Source of the DNA: Labyrinthula sp. Ha
Taxonomy: Eukaryota > Sar > Bigyra > Labyrinthulida > Labyrinthulaceae
Length of the DNA stretch: 64,000 nt
Direction of reading: 5' to 3'
Assembly (NCBI GenBank): GCA_015227615.1
Contig: JAALGZ010000014.1
Span: 744,001-808,000, forward strand
Below are positions 47,101-57,813 of this stretch, in pieces; position 1 is the first letter of the stretch; each line of letters begins with the position of its first letter. The translations under genes were made by a program, and so were the position numbers. Below the pieces are notes generated by a model. It was not told the origin of the DNA and made no database searches. It saw nothing but the letters and a program-made list of their open reading frames with translations.

Positions 47101-47415
47101 CTTGTCAAAAGTCGCTTAAATCTTTGCGATGTATTCATTGTTTGTGGGTTTATAGTTTAGGGCTATTTGAAAGCATAGTTTTGTTGGATTTTTAGGAAAT
47201 AAATATCCAAATACAAAGTATGTGGTATATTTGAATACTTCGAATATATATTCTAACTCTTCTTGCTTTGCTCAAGATAATCAGATAAGATTAATGACTG
47301 GATGAAAAATAAAGAACAGCAAGTTTATGAAAGCCATGTTCCCAGTTACACTTTATACTAAAACTATTATTATGTTACACTTTAACCTCAGCTGTTCCTT
47401 AACCTCAAACGTTGC
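47101..47415 (-). repeat. 5' LTR of Ty1/copia element 2 (approximate)
   Basis: Partner of 42682-42860. It is longer because about 130-150 bases with no counterpart lie between its two matching halves, possibly a later insertion. Confidence 0.45.
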
Positions 47416-47754
47416 TTTAGACTGCTAATATGTGTTTCATAGGACAATTATCATTTCCCTCTTCTTCGATTCTTAATTCCACAAAGTTGACATGTTATCA
47501 TTTGATAGTAGCTTTGAATAGTTTCTCCATGTCTGTGGCTTTTAAATCAAGATTGGGCGCATATATTCGCATTTTCCGACTTGATATATCTATTTAAACA
47601 AGACGTGTGTGACTGGAATAAACGGGAGTACAATACTACCAAACAGTAAATTGCACTTTCGATTCTAAGTGGTTTTGATATAGCTTTATAATAATTTCCT
47701 TTCTTGAACTAAGGCTTTTATTTCAGAAAAGGTTGATTTTTTCTATAATCACAG

Positions 47755-48170
47755 TTAGCGACTATATTTCATATTCTTAATCTCTGTGACGACGTGTTCA
47801 CATCAATCGCTGCTACGAATATAGACTTCAACTTAGTTGTCCATCCAGTGACTATCTTGTATCAAGGGGCCAGTACAGTTCTTCCATAAGAGTGGGGGTA
47901 AAGCGACACCTCTTGAAACACCACCATTGATTCAACACATTTTTTACTGCATAAACTGTGCCCTATACATATCATCTCATTGTTACCCTCTTTCCCCTTT
48001 GTTCAAATACAGAGTACTTTCTAGGTCAGTTTTAGTTTCTTTGCTAATCCATGGTTTATTGATCTCTTCATACCAACGTAAGTATTACTATTTCAGACTG
48101 TTCAATGCTTTGACATTCTACCCAATCTCGTCGGGATATAGTTTTCTTGACTTTAGAGGTAATACATGAG
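47755..48170 (-). mobile_element. LINE reverse-transcriptase fragment
   Basis: The minus strand reads NKPWISKETKTDLEST and then GVSRGVALPPLLW, the latter matching the G-PQGG-LSPLLW core box of non-LTR reverse transcriptases of the I/Jockey group. Stops interrupt the frame before and after. It is a short, old fragment, not full length, lying just beyond copia element 2 and on the same strand. No 3' tail is identifiable. Confidence 0.5.
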
Positions 48171-49900
48171 AATAAATTATATCAAGTTCTTTGTCCAAGT
48201 ATGAATATTGGATTTCACTTTAAATCTATCTAAGCATATTTGTAGCAATAATAGCTTAAATTGAAAGGTTAATTAGTATACGTTTGTAGCGAAACAAAAT
48301 TTCATTCATTAATATTTTGAATCAATTTTTACAATAAAACTATGCGAATAGTGAATATTGAAATAGTCTAAGAAAATAGCTATAATATGAAAAAATAGGT
48401 CTTACACATCGTATGAACGTTAAAAGAAGACACTCACCAGTCTCTTGTTGAGTAGATGTTTCTTCCCATGTGTTCCCATAATCTACGAGTCGTCGTAGAG
48501 TGTCGAAAGTGTTTGAAATATCCTGCACATATATGCGAAACTCATAAAAACCTGGCAGCTAATAAAAATTAATCTTTTTTCATATCTCCCAAACAGTTGC
48601 TCTACCTCGGTAGATTGGAAGAAATGAGAGTAACAAATGAAATGATTGACACCATTAGCCAGATCGGAGAATAAAATGATTCGTCGATGCCACCTCATCG
48701 ACATATGTTGATTTAGCAAACGTTGTTGTCTTTCAATAATTTTTAATCCTACGTTTTGTTGTCTACCTTATATTGAGAATACTTGTTGTGATGCTTACTT
48801 TCACTAGCATAAGAACCCATGTTTTCTTCATTATTTATGAGTCACATATTGGTCATGAGCTCTAGAAGTACAAAACATTCATGAAAGAAATAGAAGAAGA
48901 AATGCCTAAAAAATGAATTAAAGGTATTTTCGTTCTTAGTAGAAAACTTTAGTTCTCAATTTGAATGGAGCCTGTATAATAACGTCAAGAATCTATAACA
49001 ATCAAGTTACAATAACACCGTATAAAACTACTCGAAATCTTGTAACTGCAACAAGTACTTCATAAACAAAATCATTAAGTGGCTACCGAAAGCCAGTGCA
49101 AATATGAACATGCCACATCTTTTTTTTCAAATCAAATTGTAAATGGTATGGAGTTTTTTCTATCACTAACAACCCTTAACTTACATGCAACTCCACATTC
49201 AATTCTAGGATATTACAAAAAATCAAACATAATATGAATTATGAATTTATACATAGGACTTCAATATTAGCTATAGTTCGTGCATAACGAGCTCAACTTA
49301 TCATAAGAAAGAAATAGTTGTATAGATATATTAAAGATAAAGAACAACTTCATCATGAAGCTAAGGAAAATATACCCAAAAGGAGCTGAAGCACCATATT
49401 CTAGCAGGTCAGAAAACTTGCGAAAGAAGTAGTATAGCAAGTTATACCCAAAATCTCCTACAGTAAACATTCTATTGGTCCACTCAGTAACGATATTTAA
49501 ACTTCTGTAGCTAAAGATAAAAAACTGGAATAATATGGACATTCACTAAATGAAAGAGATTTCTAGCTTAGTTTGGAAATCAGTGTTCAACGAGCGAAAC
49601 GCTTGATTGACACGCTCTCCTCCAAGTTAAAGTTACAATTCGAAGTGAAGAATGCATCGGATGCCTATATAATAGCAAATAGGTTCAACAAACTTAAGAT
49701 GGAAATTGCTTTGATAACAAAGAACAGTAATGGGATTACAGAAAAATGATAAAAAAGGGCAAAACACTAGATCATATGTTTTCTGCTCAAAGAAAGTACC
49801 GGCGAAATAGGGACTTTACAAAACATGAGGAGTTATAAACTCTTCTGGGACCTAGATAGCTGAACTTCATAACAGAAACGGGAATAGAAACTGCGAGATT
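48171..49900. other. AT-rich interval without genes
   Basis: Contains only chance frames (60-91 codons, for example 49267-49542 minus). I see no repeats or motifs that I can support. Confidence 0.4.
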
Positions 49901-49949
49901 TACTAAGAAATGCCTACCCGGCTCTGCGAATCTTGAGCAACAGTAAGGC

Positions 49950-52900
49950 ACCTGAAGAGGATGTAATCACGAATAAGATCTTATGAAACTTAAAGCTTTG
50001 ATTCCTTCTTGTATACACCCCCGAAGAATATTTACCAACCTTTTACGACAAGGAATCTCCACCAAAAACATGGAGCAAGTCTCTATAACGGCAAGGCCCT
50101 TTCCTTGTATGAAAGGAAAGAGGGTAAACAAGATCCCAGGAACTATCGACTCAACACACTTGTCAATTTAATGTTGAAATTCTTCATTAATTAAACATGC
50201 ATCAGAATCCAGTCACTGATAGAAAAAATACCATGATACCATCCTCCATATAGAAGAGGAGGCGCAATGCTATACAACGCTGATGCATCAAAAAAGATAA
50301 TGATAAATACTATATCGTAGGATGTGAATTCCAACTTATACTTTTAGATTTCTGTAGAGTCTCTGAGTCATATCCCGCAAGGTAACTTGCTGTAGAACTT
50401 CACGAGCATAATTTACCAGAAATTGCGGGGTAAAATAACCTAGGCTTATGTAGTGGTCAAGTCAAATGTAATAGCCGCAAACAACATATCCGAATACGTG
50501 AACCTAACTATGGATGTTATTCAAGGCAGTTCTGCCTCATCAAGTCTCATCATCATCATGTTCTGCAGCATCATAGTTCGCCTGCAGAACTATGCTTTAG
50601 ATGAAGCAAAATTAGGGGAGAAAAGACTTCAACGTCTAAGTCTTGTCGCTGTTATTATTGGTTTTCTCAGGTAGTAAGTACAATTCTATACCTTTCTAAA
50701 CCTTGTTGAGAAAGTCCAGTAAATTCGAGATTGCAGATAAACTAAGAAGCACATAGATAATTAAAATATAGGATAGTTTGAACTCGATAGAAATATATTA
50801 TCCGCTTCACCAATGAGCTGGATCGATGATTTTAAAGGGAAGAGTGTGATAAACACTTGAAAAAGAAATCGAGTTCCTATGCCACTATACATGTATGTTC
50901 TATGATGGCACTATAACCGAAGAAGTGCTGTAATAGTGATATTAATAAGTAATAATGTACCCATAAATTACAAAATTCATTGGGTTTTCTGTTACAGAGC
51001 TACTTTACTAGAGCTTCCACGATGATCTAGAATACTTGGTCCACTGTGAATATAGTGTTCTTGCAGTCTCGACGAACCTAGGTGGTCTGGTGGCGACGAA
51101 GCTGTTGTTTTGCATCTAGAAGTGAAAATTGTAATGGTTTTTCAATGAAAACAAAACACCTTTGAATAGTAGAGTATCTTGTACTGAGTTTATCTAATGT
51201 CTGCAGGTATCACTTAGTTAGACTGTATTTTTTTTCCCGAGTTGGAGGAAATCTAGATGTTTAGGGTAGAGTTATTGAATAATGCATAGCAAGTGCAACA
51301 AGATGCAAAGAAAAAATACACGTGATAAGACATGAGTCAAAAAGGTAGAATCAACATTCGATTTAAGAAAACTAGCAATCAAAACGCACATCTTATCAAT
51401 AAAGATACCCTATTTTGACGTTGTAATGACTCTGAAAATCCAGTTCAAGAAGAAAGTGTCATAAAAGGCTTGAAGACACTGTAGAAATGCGACAAGAAGC
51501 ATTTTCTTTCCATACCACGTTAGGAGAAGATCCCAGCCAGCAATCATCTAAAACCAGTATCAAGGAGTATGACCCAATCATCTACAATATATCTTTCGAC
51601 TCCCGAAAGAAACAAAAACAGTCTCATCTCATTTTTGATTCTGCACGCGAAAAAGTACTCCAGCTACCGATAAAGCACACCTTGAAAGATCAACCTACAC
51701 AACATTTTCTCGAATCTGATAACAAAATGTAGAGTACTATTCATACCTCATACGTTCTTCTCGACCTGCGGGGGAATATCTCTCCGGCAATTCCAAACCA
51801 AAACACATTATAAGCTATCAAGACCTGTATGATAGAATCAGGAAGACTGTTTAATGTATATACCCTAATCCAGGACCAGTGAAACCGAGTAAAGGCGATG
51901 CTTGAAATCGGTACAAAATGCCCGATGTTCAGGGATGTAGTTCTTCTTCTCCGGATTATCGCATGGCCACTAATTTGATCGGTTAAGCACCGAATCTGGA
52001 CACATTACCAAATTCTATACTTAGGAAAAAATAAAAGGTTGAAGGAATCAGGTTTTTAGAAAATTTCTTACTAATTTGGGTTGAACATTAATTATGTTTA
52101 AAAATTTGGAATGGAAATTTTTCGAGTTAAATTGTAACATCATGAATTACACGAAGATAAAAGACGTAGAAGGAGCGTGGATTTTTTTCTGCACTTATAG
52201 AACATAGCCTGATGCTTAGTAAGTATAGTTTGAGCATAGACTACAGTTATCGCGGTTGAATGGCTCTTATTATTAGAAACAAACTTATCCTAGATTCCAT
52301 CTATGAGCTAAACATTCTTTCATTCAAGCCGGGTCTAGGGTTAAGTTTTCTCACATAAAATTAACCATATCATTTCCCAGTGTTTTGCTTCTTCGACTAA
52401 CTCCTGTACCTATTCTTGTTTGCAAACTGTCTTCCATAACTTCTTAGCACAATTCACCACTTCTATTGTCTATTGTGACAGCTTCTGTAGATTAAGGTAG
52501 AATGTTTTTGCTGAGCATGAAACATAACTGTAAAACGCCCTTAATTTCGTTTATTCAAGGCACCATTATTGGAAAGTAGACATTTACCGAAAGAGACTTA
52601 GTGTTCAATTTACTTTGTAGGGCTATGTTTGCTTCTTGTCATCATATCTGAATTTACATATTTCTCCTCTTTAGTTTTGGGAAATGGAGTTATCCAAAGA
52701 AACAAGCGGAATATATTTGACAAAACAGCGTTTAGGAACTAACTTTAGAATAGTATAGATAGTTTTAGACCATAATGTTAATACAGTACACGGCAATAAA
52801 ACAAACCTAAACGTTAAAACCAACAAATAATATATTTAAGAAAGATAGAAATAACAATATTACTCAGGAGTGCAGAACCATATTCTCTAAGTCTAGATTC

Positions 52901-54260
52901 ATCTGCCTATATTTATTCTAGGTTTTCAATCATTTCTGTCGGAGGCAACTTGGGTCAAGAATCCACATATCAAATATGCATAAGAAAGATTTCCAGTAAA
53001 CTTATGAACAGGTTAACGCTAGTTTGTGAACACTTGAGGAATAGGAAGACCAGTTAAGACCAGGCTCTTACAAAAGTTATGTAATCCGGGCCATTTAACC
53101 CTTAATACAGACAGACAGAAAAATTTAACCCAAGTCCAATAACATAGAAGTCAGCGGTACCATTACAGAAGCCCTCGCGGAATATAAATATCTTGGTTCC
53201 ATCTTCAACTGTCAAGGAGTGAAACCAGAAGCTATTGTCAATATATAAAACTTAACCCTTGATTTCATTAACCAATTCAGAAAAATTTTAACAGGAAGGT
53301 GCATACAAGTAAAAATGAACAAAATTATAACTCGGGCTTTGATCATAACCCCAGTAACCTACAAATCAATAATCTGGATTCATCATCGAGCGATATCAAC
53401 AGCCTTATGACACATATCTCGAAGGAGCAAAATGAGCATAGATGATCCTGAAGTCACCAAATTTCAGTTATTAGAAACACACTCAGGTTCAAAATATAGC
53501 AGCGAAGCCCAGACAAGTAAGTATATCCGAACCAAGGAATCCTGTCTATTGGTGAATATTATGTTACTGGTAGTGAAGTTTGCGTATTTAGTTTATTACC
53601 CAGTCTTCAAGAAGAATGGCAGCAAGGCTTGCATGTTTAGGTAACAACCAAATGCTACAGAAGGGCGGTAGCAAAGCTTGTCTATGCTATTTATTGCAAA
53701 GTTTCAAAGTTGTAAAGAGGAACGCTACTATTTGCTGAGGAGAAAATATATACATAGCTTTTAGTACCAACCAGACTTTAAATAATAAAAAAATTATCTA
53801 AAATAGCACTTAACACTGTTCATAAAGGTCTTAAACCCATCCACAAGAACGATACCTAGAAGCGGTGTGCACCGACAGCAACCAAGCTTATATACTATTA
53901 TCTACCAATAAATTTACTTAAAGAAGTCAGACACCTGAACATGCGCCATCCAGACTTGCAACCGAGAATAAGAGGTCAACCGAGACCTGGATTAGGAATG
54001 ACACCCACAAGTTAATGGAAAAGAAAACTAAATGGATCAAACAAACTGAAAAAAGAAGAAACAGCCACGGCCAAGCCAGGAATCCACCTCGCATAATCGC
54101 AGAACTTGCTACACATCAACTCGACTAGAACCATTATTAGACCTAAATATAAAGAAAGTTTCATCGAAACAGCTCGACGCAGCAGAAGAGTATCTCCAAT
54201 AGCCGAAACAAAAACTGCTCCTCTGACTAGGGACGTCAGAAATATGAACCCACTGGGGTA
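49950..54260 (+). mobile_element. LINE remnant in two parts, probably interrupted
   Basis: Part 1 (about 49980-50680) has non-LTR reverse-transcriptase boxes: FTNLLRQGIST, LYERKEGKQDPRNYRLNTL (the YKKGD-PNNYRPISL box) and SEYVNLTMDVIQGSSAS (the GV-QG-P-SP box), followed by ALDEAKLGEKRLQRLSLVA just where the YADD box belongs. Part 2 (about 53120-54260) has the downstream thumb region: EYKYLGSIFNCQG, KIITRALIITPV and a GRPR-like stretch (IRGQPRPGLG) near 53975. In intact LINEs these parts lie about 300 nt apart; here about 2.4 kb separates them, so something was inserted or two copies are juxtaposed. Frames are interrupted by several stops and shifts, so it is inactive. The clade is not resolved. 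Confidence 0.65.
50700..53100 (+). other. Sequence between the two LINE parts
   Basis: About 2.4 kb of unclear origin. It holds an 81-codon ATG frame (51487-51732, starting MRQEAFSFHTT) and, near 51867, a NPGPVKPSKGD peptide that resembles the start of some LINE ORF2 proteins. It could be the 5' part of another LINE copy inserted into or next to the first. No terminal repeats were found. Confidence 0.3.
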
Positions 54261-54289
54261 CTTGAAGACGTCGGATTTGTTAAAACTTG

Positions 54290-54430
54290 TCAGTAATTAA
54301 TTCAAAATTGTTTAGATCCTGATTATCAATGAAAGATTTGGGATTTTGATTCGTATCATATGTATCTGATTCTTTTTTTTTGATTCTCAATTGTTCAAAA
54401 GGACAAGATTGGGCCACATGACCTAGAGCA
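54290..54430 (-). repeat. Dispersed repeat copy D with a zinc-knuckle-like stretch
   Basis: The minus strand reads FSALGHVAQSCPFEQL, resembling a CCHC zinc knuckle, directly followed by KESDTYDTNQNPKSFIDNQ, which matches copies A and B. This copy links the family to a nucleic-acid-binding protein such as a retroelement gag or LINE ORF1. It is degenerate. Confidence 0.5.
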
Positions 54431-55753
54431 GAAAAATGTTTTATTCTTGCCCTGTGTGAGAACCCATATAAAAAGACCATATTCTTTGGTTACTTCTTTC
54501 CTGTAGCACAGAATCACAACCTCCAAGAGTAGCGTCAATAGACACCATTCCGTATCTACTTTCAGCCACGGAGATATCTTCCGTGTTGCCGATGAAGATG
54601 ATTATATGTTGTGTGAGAACATGATCATGCAAAAAACTACACTTGATCAACTGAGGCTACTTACCCTAAAGGGCTTCTTAAAATCTTGGAGAATTCGAAT
54701 TATATAGAGAATAGAGCGTTCTGCAGCTGTTGCAAGGAAAATGAGCAAAGCTGTTCAACCTGCTTCGTTATACATGGTTGGTGCTTAGACTCCTTCATCA
54801 AGTCCGGAGACCCACTGAGTAAAAATTTCCCGCATTTGTATAGAATGAAGTCTAAAAGACAACCGAAGGACCATATTGGAGCCGATATACTCTCCTCTAA
54901 TTTCACTGTAGTGGAATCTAACAAAATTTTCTGCGATTACTCTAGGGCAATGCTGAGGGAAATTGTTAATTTCAAGTTTCAACTGCTCGATGTTACCGAT
55001 ATAAATATCACCCTAAAATCTGGTTCTTTACAGAAGCTGACGCAAAATCTGTTCCCGTAATATACTAACAGCTCTCCCCCTTCTTCTTAAGTTGATTCTT
55101 AGCACCTTGAAATGGAATATTTTGCTTAAATAAAGTTCACGGAAACAAACTACTTTGCTACAGACAAGACATTGGATTGGAAGGGAAGTTGCGTTGCAGC
55201 ACAAGTTTTCACTCTCACTTGAAATATTTCAGTAGCTAATTCCCCATCTTGCAAACTAGGGTTGAGCACTAATGGCCTATAAACACATATCTTTGTTTTC
55301 AGAATTCAATATTATTATTATTGTTGTAGCTTAAGGTAGTATAATTTCCATATGGCAACTAAAAACAATGTTTGATCATATCCTAGTATATTTGACCGAA
55401 ATAATATTACAGGAGCTTTCTGCAGGTGAGAATCTCCCATTCTGCTTCTAAAGAAGTTAAGTCTCATACAGGAGACTCTATAATGTGAGCCAGATTACTT
55501 TCAATCATGGTGTACATAAAATGTTTTAATCCATGTTGCTAGCTTTTCTCCGAGCATAAAGATTCTCAAGACTATTTTCATTTTCCTGGTTTAACTTACG
55601 GAGTGTGTTACTGAGCTCTCAATGATTGTTAAGCTCAGTTTTTCATGTTTCCTGGCTCGACGTTTTTAGAAGTATGAAATATTCCCTCTTACAACAATCT
55701 TGCATTACTCTATACACCAAGTTAACAAATCTTTTCACCACAAAAGGTAAAGA
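54431..55753. other. Spacer with one long open stretch lacking a start
   Basis: A plus-strand frame runs open from about 54643 to 55060 (about 138 codons, ending LTQNLFP) but has no ATG near its beginning. It has a CSCCKENEQSCSTC cysteine cluster and looks moderately protein-like. It may be a 3' exon or a remnant. The rest, 55061-55753, shows nothing but presumably includes the NSA2 promoter. Confidence 0.3.
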
Positions 55754-56536
55754 ATGCCACAAAATGAACACATGGAATTGTGGCGCAAGCGTCACGGCCG
55801 AAGATACAATGCCGAGGAAAGAGAGCGTAAGAAGACTGCAAGGGCATTTCACACAAATAGTAAATATGCACAGAAAGTACATGGTATAAAGGCAAAGTTA
55901 TATAACAAGAAGAGATTTAAAGAAAAAGCAGCTATGAGAAAAACTCTCGCCCTTCATAACGAAAAGAAAACAAAACACAAAAAGGAAGAACCGATTGAAA
56001 AAGATGCTAAGCCAGTATATCTTCTCGATCGAGAGAAAACAACAGCTGCGAAGGTTCTTTCAAATTCTATAAAGCAAAAAAGAAAGGAAAAAGCTGGAAA
56101 ATGGGATGTAGTGCTTCCCAAAGTAAAACCAATCACTGATGACGAAATGTTCAAAACTATAACAACTGGGAAAAGAAAAAAGAAAAGCTGGAAAAGAATG
56201 GTTACAAAGGTAACATTCGTTGGGGAAAACTTTACAAGGAAACCACCGAAATACGAAAGATTTATTAGACCATCTGGACTTCGATTTAAGAAAGCTAACG
56301 TAACTCATCCAGAGTTAAATACTACGTTTTTCTTGAATATTTTGGGAGTTAAGAAAAACCCACAGAGTTCTATGTATACAAGTTTGGGTGTTATAACCAA
56401 GGGTACGGTAATAGAAGTTAATGTGTCCGAATTAGGTATAGTTACTAACTCAGGAAAAGTTGTCTATGGAAAATTTGCGCAGGTGACTAATAATCCAGAA
56501 CTTGATGGATGCATAAACGCTGTCCTTTTGGTGTAA
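55754..56536 (+). CDS. NSA2: Ribosome biogenesis protein NSA2 (TINP1)
   Basis: A 260-residue protein, the same length as human TINP1 and alignable end to end. It acts in the nucleolus and nucleus in maturation of 27S pre-rRNA within pre-60S particles and is related to the eS8 ribosomal-protein fold. Family blocks visible are the start [40 protein letters not shown], a [15 protein letters not shown] nuclear basic stretch, [38 protein letters not shown] and the invariant end [15 protein letters not shown]. Single exon, no introns. It is convergent with the LYR gene, with 13 bp between the stops, so the 3' untranslated regions must overlap. Confidence 0.98.
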   Translation: MPQNEHMELWRKRHGRRYNAEERERKKTARAFHTNSKYAQKVHGIKAKLYNKKRFKEKAAMRKTLALHNEKKTKHKKEEPIEKDAKPVYLLDREKTTAAKVLSNSIKQKRKEKAGKWDVVLPKVKPITDDEMFKTITTGKRKKKSWKRMVTKVTFVGENFTRKPPKYERFIRPSGLRFKKANVTHPELNTTFFLNILGVKKNPQSSMYTSLGVITKGTVIEVNVSELGIVTNSGKVVYGKFAQVTNNPELDGCINAVLLV

Positions 56537-56549
56537 TTTTTAAATTAAT

Positions 56550-56834
56550 TCATCGAAGTTTTGTTTTCTGCATATGTTCTTTCATCTTTTCTTCGGTTGC
56601 GTTAAACTTATGCTTAATTTCTTCGAGACAGTGTCTTCCTACAACGAGTAATCTAGTTATCTCGACTGGGTCAGTTTGGTGTCTGTGCATTTCAAACTCT
56701 TTACGAGTGCTTTCTTTCAAAATTTTCGACCACTCTTCTCCATTTTCATTCGCCCAGTAAAAACTCCGTGAGACTTTCAAGCATTCTCTGTACAAACTCA
56801 AAACTTCACTTCTTGTATTTAAGAATCGGTTCAT
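56550..56834 (-). CDS. LYR-motif (Complex1_LYR) mitochondrial protein
   Basis: A 94-residue protein with the Complex1_LYR layout: an LYR tripeptide at residues 14-16 (VLSLYRECL), a following aromatic region (SRSFYWANENGEEW), a REFE-like helix (STRKEFEMHRHQTDP) and a conserved VGRHCLEEI. LYR proteins are small three-helix mitochondrial factors that bind the acyl carrier protein and help Fe-S delivery or assembly of respiratory complexes. The exact member (LYRM1, 2, 5 and so on) is not determinable from sequence alone. It is short, intronless and divergent from the gene at 56901, 66 bp between starts. Confidence 0.88.
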   Translation of the reverse strand: MNRFLNTRSEVLSLYRECLKVSRSFYWANENGEEWSKILKESTRKEFEMHRHQTDPVEITRLLVVGRHCLEEIKHKFNATEEKMKEHMQKTKLR

Positions 56835-56842
56835 TTACTGTT

Positions 56843-56886
56843 GGGCCATGTGGCCATCTAATGAATCTATTAAGGGCCACGTGGCC
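56843..56886. promoter_or_regulatory. Bidirectional promoter with duplicated GGGCCAYGTGGCC palindrome
   Basis: Within the 66 bp between two divergent starts lie GGGCCATGTGGCC (56843-56855) and GGGCCACGTGGCC (56874-56886). The second contains a perfect 12-bp palindrome with a CACGTG core, the site class bound by bHLH and bZIP factors. The copies are spaced 31 bp, about three helical turns, in an otherwise AT-rich window. Confidence 0.55.
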
Positions 56887-56900
56887 TATTAATCGAAAAG

Positions 56901-57599
56901 ATGGAAACAGAGAGAAACAAGTTAGATGAAAGAGAGTTGGATAAGAGCGAGTTATTGAAAGCTGCTCAACAAATTTATGCGGAAAATTTACAAAAACTAC
57001 TAAGTATCTGCTCTCCTGATAAGAAAAAGGTATATCAAGTCAACTTAGACGATTTGGGTGTTATTTTGGGCATCAAAGTGTTCAAGGTGAACAGAAATCG
57101 AAAAATAACGTCACAAGAGAAAAATGTGGTTTTATTCTTTGTATATCCCAGGAAGCTTATACCTAAATCCTTAGCTAAATTTGGTAAAATATCTCATTTG
57201 AATGAACAGCAGCAAAATTTGGTCAACAAAATGGAGAAAGATGTTCAGAAAGTATTGTTGTTACCGTTTATACAAAAAGAAATGCAAAAAGTTAAAGATA
57301 ATAATGATTCAACTGTTTTGAAAACTGTTCAAGAAGAAATAAATAATGTTAAAAATATGTGTCAAAAGTCTCAAATTAAGATTGATACCATTAAAGAAAA
57401 AAAAAAGGCTCAAGTACTGGATAAGTTTGATGAAAATAAGTTTGAGAATCTGTTGATGAGAGAGAAAGTTTTAAAATTTGGAGAAGCAATGGAAAGCTTT
57501 GATTTAGTTTCTGCAGAGGAAATGCAAAAGCAGGACAAATATTTTAAGTATTTTTATCGTGTAAACAATGTTAGATTTCAATATATCGTTATATATTAA
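56901..57599 (+). CDS. Unknown charged protein with coiled coil
   Basis: A 232-residue reading frame, or 223 if a 27-nt in-frame intron at 57548-57574 is removed. I recognise no family. Residues 1-50 form a charged helix, residues about 45-100 look like a small folded unit (VYQVNLDDLGVILGIKVFKV, then VVLFFVYPRKLIPKSL), and the rest is a Lys/Glu-rich coiled coil (LVNKMEKDVQKVLLLPFIQK, MQKVKDNND). No membrane segment or signal peptide is present. It shares a 66-bp promoter with the LYR gene, so co-expression with a mitochondrial factor is possible. It is convergent with the cellulase, 214 bp apart. Codon use is A-rich like the other genes in this island. Confidence 0.8.
   Translation: METERNKLDERELDKSELLKAAQQIYAENLQKLLSICSPDKKKVYQVNLDDLGVILGIKVFKVNRNRKITSQEKNVVLFFVYPRKLIPKSLAKFGKISHLNEQQQNLVNKMEKDVQKVLLLPFIQKEMQKVKDNNDSTVLKTVQEEINNVKNMCQKSQIKIDTIKEKKKAQVLDKFDENKFENLLMREKVLKFGEAMESFDLVSAEEMQKQDKYFKYFYRVNNVRFQYIVIY
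57548..57574 (+). other. 27-nt in-frame intron candidate near a 3' end
   Basis: Runs from AAGTATTTTT to ATGTTAG, divisible by three and stopless. Removing it shortens the C terminus by nine residues and leaves KYFKFQYIVIY. There is no homolog to decide, so this rests on size and splice sites alone. Confidence 0.4.
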
Positions 57600-57813
57600 T
57601 TAATAACTTTCTTTTCTCTTTCTGTACACTATCTTATCATTTACCCATTAAACGGATTTCTTAATTTTATTCCTTCTCTCTCTATATTGGAGTTTAACTG
57701 CTAACTTTTTGTTAGCAAAATATTCTTAACGGAAACAAAGTGTAAACAAGAAAGAGGGTGAAAAAAACTTAGTTTTAGATTACCCCTCGGAGTTTTTTCA
57801 TATTAATCAACAA

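Larger units (their letters stand above)
42682..47415 (-). mobile_element. Ty1/copia LTR retrotransposon 2, heavily decayed
   Basis: A second copia fossil of about 4.7 kb reading right to left. From 5' to 3' I recognise a zinc-knuckle region near 46350-46530, a protease start (MIVDSGTGYHTLPRN) near 46122, integrase-like sequence around 45700-44600, reverse-transcriptase traces around 44300-43900 and an RNase H end near 43320-43036 with SDNQGRIKL and SRKRRHIDVKYF. The gene order is the copia one. It is far more eroded than element 1, with many breaks throughout, and its LTRs are only partly alignable, so it is clearly older. The coding strand is A-rich, giving the T-rich plus strand of this region. 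Confidence 0.75.
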
